Source: a virus. Taken from it: a stretch of 43,190 bases of DNA. The stretch is from the IMG/VR virus record IMGVR_UViG_3300005748_000092, positions 1 to 43,190 of that record; one strand, given 5' to 3'. The notes beneath the pieces are model-generated. The model did no database searches and was not told where the DNA came from. It was given only the letters and a program-made list of their open reading frames with translations. This document shows, in pieces, positions 9,825 through 16,773 of the stretch. Each line of letters opens with the position of its first letter. Position 1 is the stretch's first letter. The position numbers were made by a program, and so were the translations under genes.

Positions 9825-10030
9825 TGAGTTTTTTGAAAGAAAAAAGAAATATAAAATGGCTTATTGGGATTAGTATTTGTCTGGTTCTAGTTGTAGTGTC
9901 AATTGACATTGTTATAACTGGAGACACTGAAATAAAAAAATTCCTTTTAATTGAGATTTTTAGTGTTGTTTCAGTTTTAACTGGTTATTACTGGGGTAGC
10001 TCAAAAGACTCAGAAAATAATATAAAATAA
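9824..10030 (+). CDS. Small holin-like membrane protein
   Basis: 68 residues with a basic N-terminus (KEKRNIKW), two membrane segments (about residues 11-32 and 38-57) separated by a short acidic turn, and a polar charged tail. This is the layout of class II holins. I chose the ATG at 9824, which shares its A with the preceding TGA, over a GTG two codons earlier. The M15 endolysin starts 2 bases downstream, which supports a holin role. Confidence 0.5.
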   Translation: MSFLKEKRNIKWLIGISICLVLVVVSIDIVITGDTEIKKFLLIEIFSVVSVLTGYYWGSSKDSENNIK

Positions 10031-10031
10031 T

Positions 10032-10559
10032 ATGGAGAGAATAAGAGTAACAAATAATTTTATGTTGGACGAGTTGGTTGACCCGTACACGTACTTTAAT
10101 GATATTGATAACGGTTTAGCACGACTAGACATGAAGGCCGTTGATTGTTTGCAATATTTAAGAGAGCTTAAAGGTTCATCTTTACGTGTAAACAATTGGT
10201 GGAAAATGTATCTAAGATTAAAAGATACAGCGCCCTTATCTGAAGTTATAGAAATGATTGAAAAAAGCCGTTCAGTTAGTAAGTTTTCAGGATTTAGACC
10301 GGAACATTGTAATGTTGGAGCTAAAAAATCAGCCCACAGAAAGGGAAAAGCATTTGATCCTAAAGGGGATCAGTTTAAACTTTACCAACTAGTACATGAC
10401 AATTCAGAGCGTTTTTATTCAATTGGATTAAGACGCCTGGAGAACCCAGAAATAACAAAAGGCTGGTTGCACATGGATACTAGTGATAGAAACCATAGGG
10501 ATGGGTATATTCGTGTCGTAAACTGGGCGAGTCATTCACATGATATTAGAGCCGTATGA
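10032..10559 (+). CDS. Endolysin, M15-family zinc peptidase
   Basis: 175 residues with the M15 (VanY / D-Ala-D-Ala carboxypeptidase-like) motifs in order: SGFRP at 86-90, SAHRKGKAFD at 100-109, supplying the zinc ligands His102 and Asp109, and GWLHMD with His147 as the third ligand. These enzymes cleave cross-links in peptidoglycan peptides. There is no signal peptide, so export through a holin lesion is expected, and holin-like genes lie directly upstream. The stop overlaps the next gene (ATGA). The fold class is well supported; the exact bond cut is not known. Confidence 0.75.
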   Translation: MERIRVTNNFMLDELVDPYTYFNDIDNGLARLDMKAVDCLQYLRELKGSSLRVNNWWKMYLRLKDTAPLSEVIEMIEKSRSVSKFSGFRPEHCNVGAKKSAHRKGKAFDPKGDQFKLYQLVHDNSERFYSIGLRRLENPEITKGWLHMDTSDRNHRDGYIRVVNWASHSHDIRAV

Positions 10560-10816
10560 AAAGAGAAAACGTCTTATTCATTCTTGTACTGGCGTTAATA
10601 GGTTGGAATGTTTGGTTATCTTTGCCGAAAAAAGAAGATGATTCGATCAATTATGAGCTATTTCAGGAGCTTTATAAACAGTCAAGCCAACGGATGGATA
10701 GGTTTGACAAACAAGTAATTAAATTCAATGAACAATATGAAAAAGATTCTGTTTTTCTTTCTGTTGCTACAACTAGCCAACGTGATTCATTGAGGCAGTT
10801 GTATAACCCAAAATAG
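10556..10816 (+). CDS. Inner-membrane spanin-like small protein
   Basis: 86 residues: a short basic N-terminus, one membrane helix at about residues 6-23, then a charged helical outer part. This matches the layout of an inner-membrane spanin or similar anchored coiled coil. It overlaps the endolysin stop by ATGA. The next lysis-region gene (11328) is separated from it by an HNH endonuclease gene. The spanin role is inferred from layout and position. Confidence 0.45.
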   Translation: MKRENVLFILVLALIGWNVWLSLPKKEDDSINYELFQELYKQSSQRMDRFDKQVIKFNEQYEKDSVFLSVATTSQRDSLRQLYNPK

Positions 10817-10833
10817 TTGCGTACATTTGTTTC

Positions 10834-11367
10834 ATGGAAGAAATAAAAGGGTTTGTCGGTTATTACATTGATAAAAATGCCAATGTTTATAGTAGACGTC
10901 CAAAAAATGGAATAGGGGGGCTTGTTGAGCCTAGGTTAATAAAGCAGCAAAAAATGAATAACGGATATATTATGGTTGGGTTATCGTCCGGAAAAAAAGG
11001 AAAACCAGTATATAAATCCGTTCACAGGTTAATGGCGATATGTTTTTTGCCAAACCCAGAAAACAAAAAAGAGGTAAACCATAAAAACGGAATAAAACAC
11101 GACAACAGACTTGAAAACCTTGAGTGGGTCACAAGATCAGAAAATATTAAACACGCTTTTGAAATGGGGTTAATTGTTCCAAACCCTCCTAAACCTAGAT
11201 ATGGAAAAGACAATCACAATTCTAAATTAAGCAATCAAAAAGCAATAGAAATAAGAATTTTATATGAAAAAGGGAACATTTCACAAAGGGCTTTAGCAAA
11301 AAAGTATAACGTAAAACAATCAACAATATGGAGTATTTTAAAAAAATTATCTTGGCAGGATGCATAA
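10834..11367 (+). CDS. HNH homing endonuclease with C-terminal HTH
   Basis: 177 residues. The HNH core lies at about 67-107: VHRLMAICFLPNP, then the signature EVNHKNGIKHDNRLENLEW. The C-terminal 45 residues carry a helix-turn-helix (ISQRALAKKYNV) that would give DNA specificity. It is a free-standing mobile gene inserted between two lysis-region genes, and its 3' end overlaps the next gene by 40 bases. Its core is nearly identical to that of the gene at 18857, so the two are recent relatives. It nicks or cuts DNA to spread itself and is not needed for lysis. Confidence 0.85.
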   Translation: MEEIKGFVGYYIDKNANVYSRRPKNGIGGLVEPRLIKQQKMNNGYIMVGLSSGKKGKPVYKSVHRLMAICFLPNPENKKEVNHKNGIKHDNRLENLEWVTRSENIKHAFEMGLIVPNPPKPRYGKDNHNSKLSNQKAIEIRILYEKGNISQRALAKKYNVKQSTIWSILKKLSWQDA

Positions 11368-11684
11368 GTTTGTCTATTGGGTGCTTTTCTCAATTTACAA
11401 TCCCCGTTGATAGTTCGGGCATTTGGTACACAAATAAACAGGATTTAAACTGCTTACGGTGTTTAATGAATGAGGAAACACGCAAAGAAGAAACGTTGCT
11501 TTGTTATGAAGAGGTTGAAAGTTGTCGAAATGATTATTCTGTTTCAGTTGAATTAAATGAACAGCAAAGAGTTGAAAATGTTGGGTTGAGAGAAGATAAT
11601 CACAAATTAAAAGGGCAAAGAAATGCTTTTTTTGGTGTATCAGTTGGCCTTGTAATCGTTTCAATCTTTTTAGGTATTTATTAA
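11328..11684 (+). CDS. Unimolecular-spanin-like envelope protein
   Basis: 118 residues. An N-terminal hydrophobic export segment (residues 7-20) contains two cysteines, Cys12 in LAGC and Cys19 in SIGC. A charged, probably helical middle follows, then a C-terminal membrane helix at about 100-117. An exported or acylated N-terminus plus a C-terminal inner-membrane anchor is the layout of u-spanins, which fuse inner and outer membranes at the end of lysis. The lipobox is imperfect, so acylation is uncertain. The start lies inside the 3' end of the HNH gene. It is the last gene before a strong terminator. Confidence 0.5.
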   Translation: MEYFKKIILAGCISLSIGCFSQFTIPVDSSGIWYTNKQDLNCLRCLMNEETRKEETLLCYEEVESCRNDYSVSVELNEQQRVENVGLREDNHKLKGQRNAFFGVSVGLVIVSIFLGIY

Positions 11685-11767
11685 CATTTACCAAATAAGC
11701 GGTTTTTAATACTTACATTTAGGCTATAAATTTTGTTTTTTTGAATGAATGCTTATCATTCGATTTA

Positions 11768-11798
11768 GGGGTTCACTTCCAACGTGAGCCCTTTTTTT
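11768..11798 (+). terminator. Intrinsic terminator of the late transcript
   Basis: GGGTTCAC pairs with GTGAGCCC (8 bp with one T-G wobble) around a 7-8 base loop and is followed by seven T. A second small hairpin, GAATGA/TCATTC, lies just upstream at about 11741-11762. It ends the tail and lysis transcription unit and insulates it from the early promoter 40 bases further on. Confidence 0.85.
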
Positions 11799-11812
11799 GT
11801 GCTTATTTCTTT

Positions 11813-11874
11813 ATTTAGAATGATTCTAAATTATAACCTTTTTGCAATTGGTATTAATATTTGTTATATATTTA
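11813..11874 (+). promoter_or_regulatory. Operator plus early promoter, copy A
   Basis: A perfect 19-bp palindrome ATTTAGAATGATTCTAAAT lies at 11813-11831. After 10 bp comes TTG (11842-11844, -33 box), then 22 bp, then TATATTTA (11867-11874, -7 box). The -33 and -7 boxes fit the Flavobacterium/Bacteroides promoter pattern. The gene at 11900 starts about 25 bases after the -7 box. The same module with identical spacing recurs at 17126, 19712 and 23414. The palindrome is probably an operator for a phage regulator. The approximately 215-base gap from 11685 to 11899 holds only this and the terminator. Confidence 0.75.
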
Positions 11875-11899
11875 CACTGTAAACAAAAACAAAGTTATT

Positions 11900-12094
11900 A
11901 TGAAAAATAGATTATTAAAAGGCGAGTTGATAGAGCTATCTGATTTAGCCGGAAACTCAATTGCAATTTGGTTTCAAGAAAAAACGAATAATTTCTGCTT
12001 AGAATTAAACGCAAAAGTTATTAAGGCTACCAAAACTTGGAAACCAATTCAAGATAAGTTAGACACATTCAAAGGATTGTTAGAACAATTTTAA
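11900..12094 (+). CDS. Small early protein
   Basis: 64 residues, first gene of the transcript from promoter copy A. I chose the ATG at 11900 (leader AAAGTTATT) because the upstream in-frame ATG at 11861 lies before the -7 box and would not be transcribed. Mixed alpha/beta with no membrane segment. The family is not recognised. As the first early gene it could be a host-takeover factor, but nothing in the sequence shows this. Confidence 0.6.
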   Translation: MKNRLLKGELIELSDLAGNSIAIWFQEKTNNFCLELNAKVIKATKTWKPIQDKLDTFKGLLEQF

Positions 12095-12104
12095 AACAAG
12101 TAAA

Positions 12105-12374
12105 ATGAAAAAAGGAGAGAAAGTTATTTGCATTGAATCAAACGAACCAACAACGTATAAATTTAATGTTTATACGATAAACAAAATTGAAGGTAATTTA
12201 TTAGATTTAGGTTTTAAAGATGAATTTGGAAATGTTGATTGGCAACGTGCAAAGCGTTTCAGATCATTGGAGAACGATAATTTAATTTTAATGTTAGCCT
12301 TTGAAGCGGAAAAACGATCAATTGAGCGAAGCGATAAACCAGCTCGAATTTTTACAACGACAGAAAAATTTTAA
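12105..12374 (+). CDS. Small early protein, hypothetical
   Basis: 89 residues. The first 55 alternate hydrophobic and polar residues as in a small beta-barrel (KKGEKVICIES, then FNVYTINKIEGNLLDLG), and the last 30 are helical and basic. The fold impression is of an SH3- or KOW-like barrel, which I cannot confirm. It starts 10 bases after the preceding gene and belongs to the same transcript. Confidence 0.55.
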   Translation: MKKGEKVICIESNEPTTYKFNVYTINKIEGNLLDLGFKDEFGNVDWQRAKRFRSLENDNLILMLAFEAEKRSIERSDKPARIFTTTEKF

Positions 12375-12384
12375 AATAAAAATC

Positions 12385-12663
12385 ATGAGTGATAAGCAAA
12401 ACAAAAACGAGTACAAAGAAAAGGTAAGCATCAACGATTATGACGCATTGTTACCTGAACTAACAGAAAAAGCAAACGAGGATTTAAAAGACTTTAAAAA
12501 AGTTATGGAGGGGTTGCCAATGGATTTGAAAATGTTGGCACTTGAAAAGGCTTATTTGAAGTTGCACATTTCAAAAGGTATGCAATTATTCATCCAGGAA
12601 AGACGATTGAAAAAAGAAGTTGAAAACTGGAGAAAAGCAGCCGAAAAACATCAAGTAAAATAA
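12385..12663 (+). CDS. Small helical early protein
   Basis: 92 residues, Lys- and Glu-rich and predicted mostly helical. I chose the ATG at 12385 (leader AAAATC), 10 bases after the preceding stop, over an upstream in-frame start that would overlap by 74 bases. There is no motif I recognise. It precedes the DnaA-like and RecT genes, so a part in replication is possible but unsupported. Confidence 0.55.
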   Translation: MSDKQNKNEYKEKVSINDYDALLPELTEKANEDLKDFKKVMEGLPMDLKMLALEKAYLKLHISKGMQLFIQERRLKKEVENWRKAAEKHQVK

Positions 12664-12684
12664 GGTTAAACAACTTATTTTCAC

Positions 12685-12692
12685 TATATTTA
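12685..12692 (+). promoter_or_regulatory. Possible -7 promoter box before the DnaA-like gene
   Basis: TATATTTA matches the TAnnTTT(G/A) -7 pattern, 16 bases before the ATG at 12709 and in the same leader context as promoter copy B (AACAAAACAAAATTTAT). No clear TTG lies at the right distance upstream and there is no palindrome, so this is a weak secondary promoter at best. Confidence 0.3.
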
Positions 12693-12708
12693 ACAAAACA
12701 AAATTTAT

Positions 12709-13104
12709 ATGAATAAGCACGAATTAAGGGAGAAATTATACTCCATTCTATCAAACGACTTTACGCCTGAAGAAATAATTGACATTGTAATTGAATACAA
12801 ACAATTGACAGAAAACGAAAAAGTAAAGATTATAACAGTTATTGCGTCTCAAGTGTGCAATGTAGAAGTGGATCTAATGAAAAGCAAAAGCAGAAAAACG
12901 GAGGCGGTAAGAGCTAGAGCTTTTGTTTTTGATTACCTGAAAAAAAACACTTCATTTTCACTTAAAAAAATAGGCGGTTATTTTGATCGCGACCATGCGA
13001 GTGTATTACATGGATTAAAGTTATTGAGGGATGATTTAGAAACTAAGTTTAGGTCAACACCAAGTCAATACGAAGTATTTTTAAAACGAACAGAAAAAAT
13101 TTAA
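12709..13104 (+). CDS. DnaA domain IV-like DNA-binding protein
   Basis: 131 residues. Residues about 65-110 resemble the C-terminal DNA-binding domain of DnaA: a helix, then SLKKIGGYFDRDHASVLHGLK (residues 84-104), which follows the DnaA signature (iG..FgRdHsTV.ha). The N-terminal 60 residues are helical and unlike the AAA+ part, so this is a stand-alone domain. It may bind DnaA boxes at a phage origin or compete with host DnaA. It lies 2 bases before the RecT gene. The family match is good; the role is inferred. Confidence 0.65.
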   Translation: MNKHELREKLYSILSNDFTPEEIIDIVIEYKQLTENEKVKIITVIASQVCNVEVDLMKSKSRKTEAVRARAFVFDYLKKNTSFSLKKIGGYFDRDHASVLHGLKLLRDDLETKFRSTPSQYEVFLKRTEKI

Positions 13105-13106
13105 TT

Positions 13107-14018
13107 ATGGAGAATAAGTTAATTAAAAAGGATTTCGATAAAATAGAATCAAGATTTATCGAACTTTCAGACAAACAAACATTTTTAAAAGAGGTTTCAT
13201 TTGCAATGCAGTTGTTTAAAGCTAATAACTATTTGAGCAGTGCAACAACCGAATCAAAATTAGAAAGTGTTGTTAATTTGGCTCAAACTGGGTTAACACT
13301 TAATCCGGTATTAAAATACGCTTATTTGGTTCCTTACAGAGCAAAAGAAGGGTCTAATTGGGTTGTAAAATGCAGAGTTGAACCAAGCTATCAAGGATTA
13401 ACGAAATTGGTTACAGATACTGGAAGCGCAAAAACAATATACGCGCATCCAGTTTTTGACGGTGACACGTTCAAAACAACTTTAGGAACTTCTGTTGGAA
13501 TCATTCACGAGCCGCAATATAAATCAACGGAGATAACGCATATTTATGCAGTTGCTATTTTGAGTGATGGGACAAAGCAAGTTGAAGTAATGACAACAGA
13601 GCAGATTGACGCAATACGTGATAACTCAGAATCATATAAATCATTCAAAGCCGGCCGTTCAAAATCTTGCATATGGGAAGATCACTATTCAGAAATGGGC
13701 AAAAAGACGGTTGTTAAGAGGCTGATTAAATACCTTCCAAAAACAGACGTTTGGCACAAATTAGGCCATGCTATTGAAATTGATAACCAGGATTACAAAG
13801 CAACGGACAACCAAATTGATTACATTGACAGCCTTTTAATAAGTGCTGCAATCACTCCAGAGGAACTTGACGAAATAGATAGGGAGAAACACTACATGAG
13901 CCAAGAAAGAGCCAGAGAAGTGATTGAATACCTAAAAAACAGCCAAGTTGACCCAGTTACAGCAGGGAATAATTATTCACAATCCGATATTACCGCAAAA
14001 CTGAATGAAGGGAATTAA
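13107..14018 (+). CDS. recT: RecT-family single-strand annealing protein
   Basis: 303 residues, within the usual RecT range. The N-terminal half carries the family pattern: a conserved FLKEVSFAMQ region, LxSVVNLAQTGLTLNP near 50-65, YLVPYR near 72, and CRVEPSYQGLTKL near 87-100. Further on come IWEDHYSEMGKKTVVKRLIKYLP near 193-212 and a charged tail. RecT proteins bind single strands, anneal complementary DNA and support recombination-dependent phage replication, usually with a 5' exonuclease. The likely nuclease partner is the gene at 14940. Confidence 0.85.
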   Translation: MENKLIKKDFDKIESRFIELSDKQTFLKEVSFAMQLFKANNYLSSATTESKLESVVNLAQTGLTLNPVLKYAYLVPYRAKEGSNWVVKCRVEPSYQGLTKLVTDTGSAKTIYAHPVFDGDTFKTTLGTSVGIIHEPQYKSTEITHIYAVAILSDGTKQVEVMTTEQIDAIRDNSESYKSFKAGRSKSCIWEDHYSEMGKKTVVKRLIKYLPKTDVWHKLGHAIEIDNQDYKATDNQIDYIDSLLISAAITPEELDEIDREKHYMSQERAREVIEYLKNSQVDPVTAGNNYSQSDITAKLNEGN

Positions 14019-14053
14019 TTGCAAGGTAATGGGGAACCTGTAAACAATTGATA

Positions 14054-14572
14054 ATGAAGAAAACAGAAAAACAAAAAAAAGAAGAAAAGAGACTCTATGA
14101 TATAGAGTATAGAAAAAAAAACAAAAAGTTAATAGCTGAAAAGAAAAAAAGATATGCCAAATCTGATGCGGGTAGGGCTATGCAGAAAAGACAGAGAGAA
14201 AAAAAGAAAAAAAGTGGATATTTTAATTCTTACAATGCTAAACCAGAACAAAGGGAAAAAGAGAGATTCCGAAGATATGTTAGACTATACGGCAAAGATT
14301 GGAGAAAAAAAACAAAGAAGTGTCTTGTTTGTGATGAGATTAAGATTTTTTTAGATTTTGAACATTCACCAATATTTCCTGACAAAAGGTCTTACTTATG
14401 TAAAGATTGCGAGAAATTCCAAAATGAAAACTACGGATGCACAACTAAAAACACTATAACAGCAATGATTATGCGTCCATATACGAACTTAGATAGGTAC
14501 GATATCGCAAAACATCCGTACTTGATCGAAGCAAATAAATTTTTAATATTACTTAAAAACCAATTATTATGA
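14054..14572 (+). CDS. Lysine-rich zinc-ribbon protein, possible endonuclease VII / HNH type
   Basis: 172 residues from the ATG at 14054 (a TTG two codons upstream is possible). The first 80 residues are extremely Lys/Arg-rich and would bind nucleic acid. The second part has a zinc pattern: KKCLVCDEIK, 26 residues later LCKDCEKF, with a DKRSYLCKDC segment typical of phage endonuclease VII/HNH-like zinc domains. I see no complete catalytic His-Asn-His set, so nuclease activity is uncertain. It stands between RecT and a small conserved gene and may be mobile. Confidence 0.45.
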   Translation: MKKTEKQKKEEKRLYDIEYRKKNKKLIAEKKKRYAKSDAGRAMQKRQREKKKKSGYFNSYNAKPEQREKERFRRYVRLYGKDWRKKTKKCLVCDEIKIFLDFEHSPIFPDKRSYLCKDCEKFQNENYGCTTKNTITAMIMRPYTNLDRYDIAKHPYLIEANKFLILLKNQLL

Positions 14573-14763
14573 AAAATGTAGAAAAATTAAGAACCGAACT
14601 AGTTAAAGTTTTTGAAGGAGTTAAGGCAGGTGAAATTGATACAACACAAGGAAAAACTTTAGTAGCAACAAGTAACGCTATGTTAAAGTCTGCACAACTT
14701 GAGCTCGAGCATTCAAAATTAACAGGCTCAATTAAAAAGATTAAGTTTCTAGAGACGGAATAA
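14569..14763 (+). CDS. Small helical protein
   Basis: 64 residues, mostly helical (Lys, Glu, Leu, Ala). It overlaps the previous stop by ATGA. Similar short proteins accompany recombination genes in other phages, but I cannot name the family. It is the last gene before the structured leader at 14832. Confidence 0.5.
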   Translation: MKNVEKLRTELVKVFEGVKAGEIDTTQGKTLVATSNAMLKSAQLELEHSKLTGSIKKIKFLETE

Positions 14764-14796
14764 AAAATTAGACGTAGTAAAAATAAGGTCAACTGA

Positions 14797-14826
14797 TTGA
14801 TTTTAACGAATAAATAACTACCTTTA
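14797..14826 (+). promoter_or_regulatory. Promoter of the leader RNA / nuclease operon
   Basis: TTG (14797-14799), 19 bp, then TACCTTTA (14819-14826) fits the -33/-7 pattern; a CTG at 14793 would give 23 bp. Transcription should start near 14831-14834, exactly where the paired part of the downstream leader RNA begins. There is no copy of the 19-bp palindrome here, so this promoter is probably outside that regulon. Confidence 0.5.
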
Positions 14827-14831
14827 CAAAA

Positions 14832-14922
14832 GTTGCGGTCGAATACATAGGCAACAAAGAGATTTATATTAACCTCTATAATGAAACGAGCTTCGACCCT
14901 CGCGGATTTATAGGGGTTTTTT
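14832..14922 (+). ncRNA. Structured, pseudoknot-capable leader RNA with terminator
   Basis: GTTGC (14832-14836) pairs with GCAAC (14851-14855). The loop of that hairpin holds GGTCGAA (14837-14843), which is complementary to TTCGACC (14892-14898), so the two helices form a pseudoknot. A small stem AGAG/CTCT (14858-14861 with 14874-14877) lies between them. The 3' arm overlaps the 5' arm of a terminator at 14896-14922, so the long helix and the terminator exclude each other. This is the layout of an attenuator or riboswitch, or of a short stable RNA. I do not recognise a known class. Confidence 0.5.
14896..14922 (+). terminator. Terminator overlapping the leader RNA helix
   Basis: ACCCT (14896-14900) pairs with GGGGT (14913-14917) around a 12-base loop and is followed by a T run to 14922, then 17 bases to the next ATG. 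The left arm is shared with the leader RNA helix, which would act as an antiterminator. The stem is short (5 bp), so termination may be partial. Confidence 0.5.
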
Positions 14923-14939
14923 AATTTAATACGTAATGT

Positions 14940-15422
14940 ATGAAATTTTTAGAAAAGGATTTGGAAGAAATCCTAGAAGAACAGCTTTCAACAAGAAATG
15001 GTAATGGAGAGTTACAAGAAAAGGGATTGTATCTACCTCATTACATGAGATTATTTAGGCAAAAAAGGATTGGAAACTATGGCGTTACAGATCTTGTAGG
15101 GGTAGAGAGGTGTGGAAATAATCTAAACATTGATGTAATTGAATTAAAAAAAGAGAATATATCAATGAGTTCTTTTCTTCAAGCGACAAGATACGCGAAA
15201 GGAATACAAAGATATTTGTTTGGTAAAAGAAAAATTCAAAATGTATCAATTAATATCAGAATAATTTTGATAGGTAAAACCATAGATACAAAATCTGAAT
15301 TAGTTTTCTTGACAGATATTTTTGAAAATATAGATTTTTACGTGTATAACTATGGGTTTGACGGAATAAATTTTAAAAAAATAGATTATTATTCATTGAT
15401 TAATGAAGGGTTTGTGAAATGA
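14940..15422 (+). CDS. PD-(D/E)XK-like nuclease
   Basis: 160 residues. The middle carries the fold's core: GVTDLVGVERCGN (Asp near residue 48), then IDVIELKKENIS with the E-x-K (Glu74, Lys76), then a helix LQATRYAKGIQRYL resembling the Q-x-x-x-Y motif of RecB-family nucleases. It is probably a DNA-trimming nuclease acting with RecT, or a NucS/Mrr-like enzyme. Expression would be set by the structured leader directly upstream. Its stop overlaps the start of the replication gene. Confidence 0.55.
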   Translation: MKFLEKDLEEILEEQLSTRNGNGELQEKGLYLPHYMRLFRQKRIGNYGVTDLVGVERCGNNLNIDVIELKKENISMSSFLQATRYAKGIQRYLFGKRKIQNVSINIRIILIGKTIDTKSELVFLTDIFENIDFYVYNYGFDGINFKKIDYYSLINEGFVK

Positions 15423-16219
15423 ACAGTTATGAATTAAGTCGATCTTGGTTTGATTTCTGTTTTGAAAATCCGGAAAAAGTAAAACCAAATCATACAGCAG
15501 TATATTTTTTCTCAATAGAGCATTGCAATAGATTGGGTTGGAAAAAGAATTTTGGGTTTCCTACAACTATGGTGATGGAAGCAGTTGGAATAAAATCTTA
15601 CAATACATACATTAAAACATTAAACGAATTAGTTGATTTTGGTGTAATAATCATGATTGAAAGAAGTAAAAATCAATATTCTGCTAACATAATCGCTCTA
15701 TCAAAATTTGACAATGCACCTGATAAAGCACTTAATAAAGCATTGATAAAGCACGGAACAAAGCAAAGTGAAAGCACTGAACAAAGCATTAGTAGTATAA
15801 TTAAACAATATAACAAAGAAACAATTAACCTATTAACAAAGAACAAAGACCTGATAGAAAAAAATCTATCAGGTTGGGTTAAAAAAGAAAATTCAAAACC
15901 AAAACAGGAAGTCATTTTTCCTTTTAATTCAGATAAATTTTTAAAGTTTTGGGATTTGTGGAAGGATTACAAAAAAAACGAGCATAATTTTAAATACAAA
16001 ACAGTTACAAGTGAACAGGCGGCATTAAAAAAATTAATGGGTCTTTGTGGGGAAAATGAAGAAAAAGCAATTTTAATAATCGAAGAAAGTATTTCAAATG
16101 GTTGGAAGGGCTTCTTTAAAATGAATGAAAATGGGAACGGAAATAACAATAATCCAGGACAATCTACCGTCAGCGAAAGTTACAAAGAGCGAATTCTTAG
16201 AGATTTACAAGCCGAGTAG
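15419..16219 (+). CDS. Winged-helix replication initiation protein
   Basis: 266 residues. The N-terminal 100 residues look like a winged helix (MVMEAVGIKSYNTYIKTLNELVDFGVI). A charged linker follows, then a C-terminal domain with FWDLWKDYKK, a Gln-Ala-Ala-Leu block, and ISNGWKGFFK near 220-230. This end is typical of phage replication proteins that recognise the origin and recruit helicase. The ending is Asn-rich. It overlaps the previous gene by ATGA and the next by 95 bases. No helicase gene of the phage itself is visible. Confidence 0.55.
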   Translation: MNSYELSRSWFDFCFENPEKVKPNHTAVYFFSIEHCNRLGWKKNFGFPTTMVMEAVGIKSYNTYIKTLNELVDFGVIIMIERSKNQYSANIIALSKFDNAPDKALNKALIKHGTKQSESTEQSISSIIKQYNKETINLLTKNKDLIEKNLSGWVKKENSKPKQEVIFPFNSDKFLKFWDLWKDYKKNEHNFKYKTVTSEQAALKKLMGLCGENEEKAILIIEESISNGWKGFFKMNENGNGNNNNPGQSTVSESYKERILRDLQAE

Positions 16220-16727
16220 CGCGTTTAAAATTTTTAGAAAGGTAACTTCTATAAAAAAAGCGATTGCGGTAAACGGTAAAGTTCCTTCAGTTGGCGAAAC
16301 AATACGGCAACACGGTGAAACATTCATGGAGGCTTACATTAAGCTTTGGTTAGTTAATTTAAATGATGCTTTGGGGCTTAAACGACCGTTAACTGAGTCT
16401 CAAATGGATGAAACAGCTATGATGCTAGTTGAGGATTTTAAAAATCTTAACATGGCCGATATAAATTTGATATTTAGAAAAATGAAAACTGGTGAATTTG
16501 GTGAGTATTACGAAAGTTTAAACATGGCCAAAGTTGTTTCAATATTCAAATCATATTTTGAAGAGAGAATGAATGTTGCGGCACAAGTATCACTTGAAAA
16601 TCATCTTTCTGGACAACATGAAGGCGAACGATCAGACGAAAAGTTTCAGAAAAAGTGGGATGAATTTAAGGAAATCCGACACCAAGAGAAGCTAGAGGCA
16701 TTCAAAAAAGAGCATAAAGTAAAATGA
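16125..16727 (+). CDS. Possible helicase loader / replication accessory protein
   Basis: 200 residues, all helical in character. The segment from about 60 to 150 (YIKLWLVNLNDALG, then MADINLIFRKMKTGEFGEYY and a final FKSYFEERM) resembles proteins that follow replication initiators in Bacteroidota phages and mobile elements. The tail is highly charged. The start at 16125 lies inside the upstream gene (95-base overlap); the next ATG at 16326 would delete conserved sequence. A helicase-loading role is inferred from position. Confidence 0.45.
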   Translation: MKMGTEITIIQDNLPSAKVTKSEFLEIYKPSSAFKIFRKVTSIKKAIAVNGKVPSVGETIRQHGETFMEAYIKLWLVNLNDALGLKRPLTESQMDETAMMLVEDFKNLNMADINLIFRKMKTGEFGEYYESLNMAKVVSIFKSYFEERMNVAAQVSLENHLSGQHEGERSDEKFQKKWDEFKEIRHQEKLEAFKKEHKVK

Positions 16728-16773
16728 TGAATTACGTAGCCCTGGAAGGTAAAAGCAAAAGAAAATAGATATT

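Noticed and set aside
11693-11745. Promoter with TACATTTA near 11731 driving a small RNA
   Set aside because: The -7-like box has no TTG at the right distance, and the hairpins downstream are explained by the terminator of the late transcript.
14832-14922. Self-cleaving ribozyme (HDV-like or pistol) in the leader RNA
   Set aside because: The topology recalls a pseudoknotted ribozyme and CCTCGCGG recalls an HDV loop, but the order of strands is wrong for HDV and the conserved pistol bases are absent.
16728-16773. 14-codon open frame ATGATGAATTAC...
   Set aside because: Too short and without support beyond the ATG; treated as spacer.
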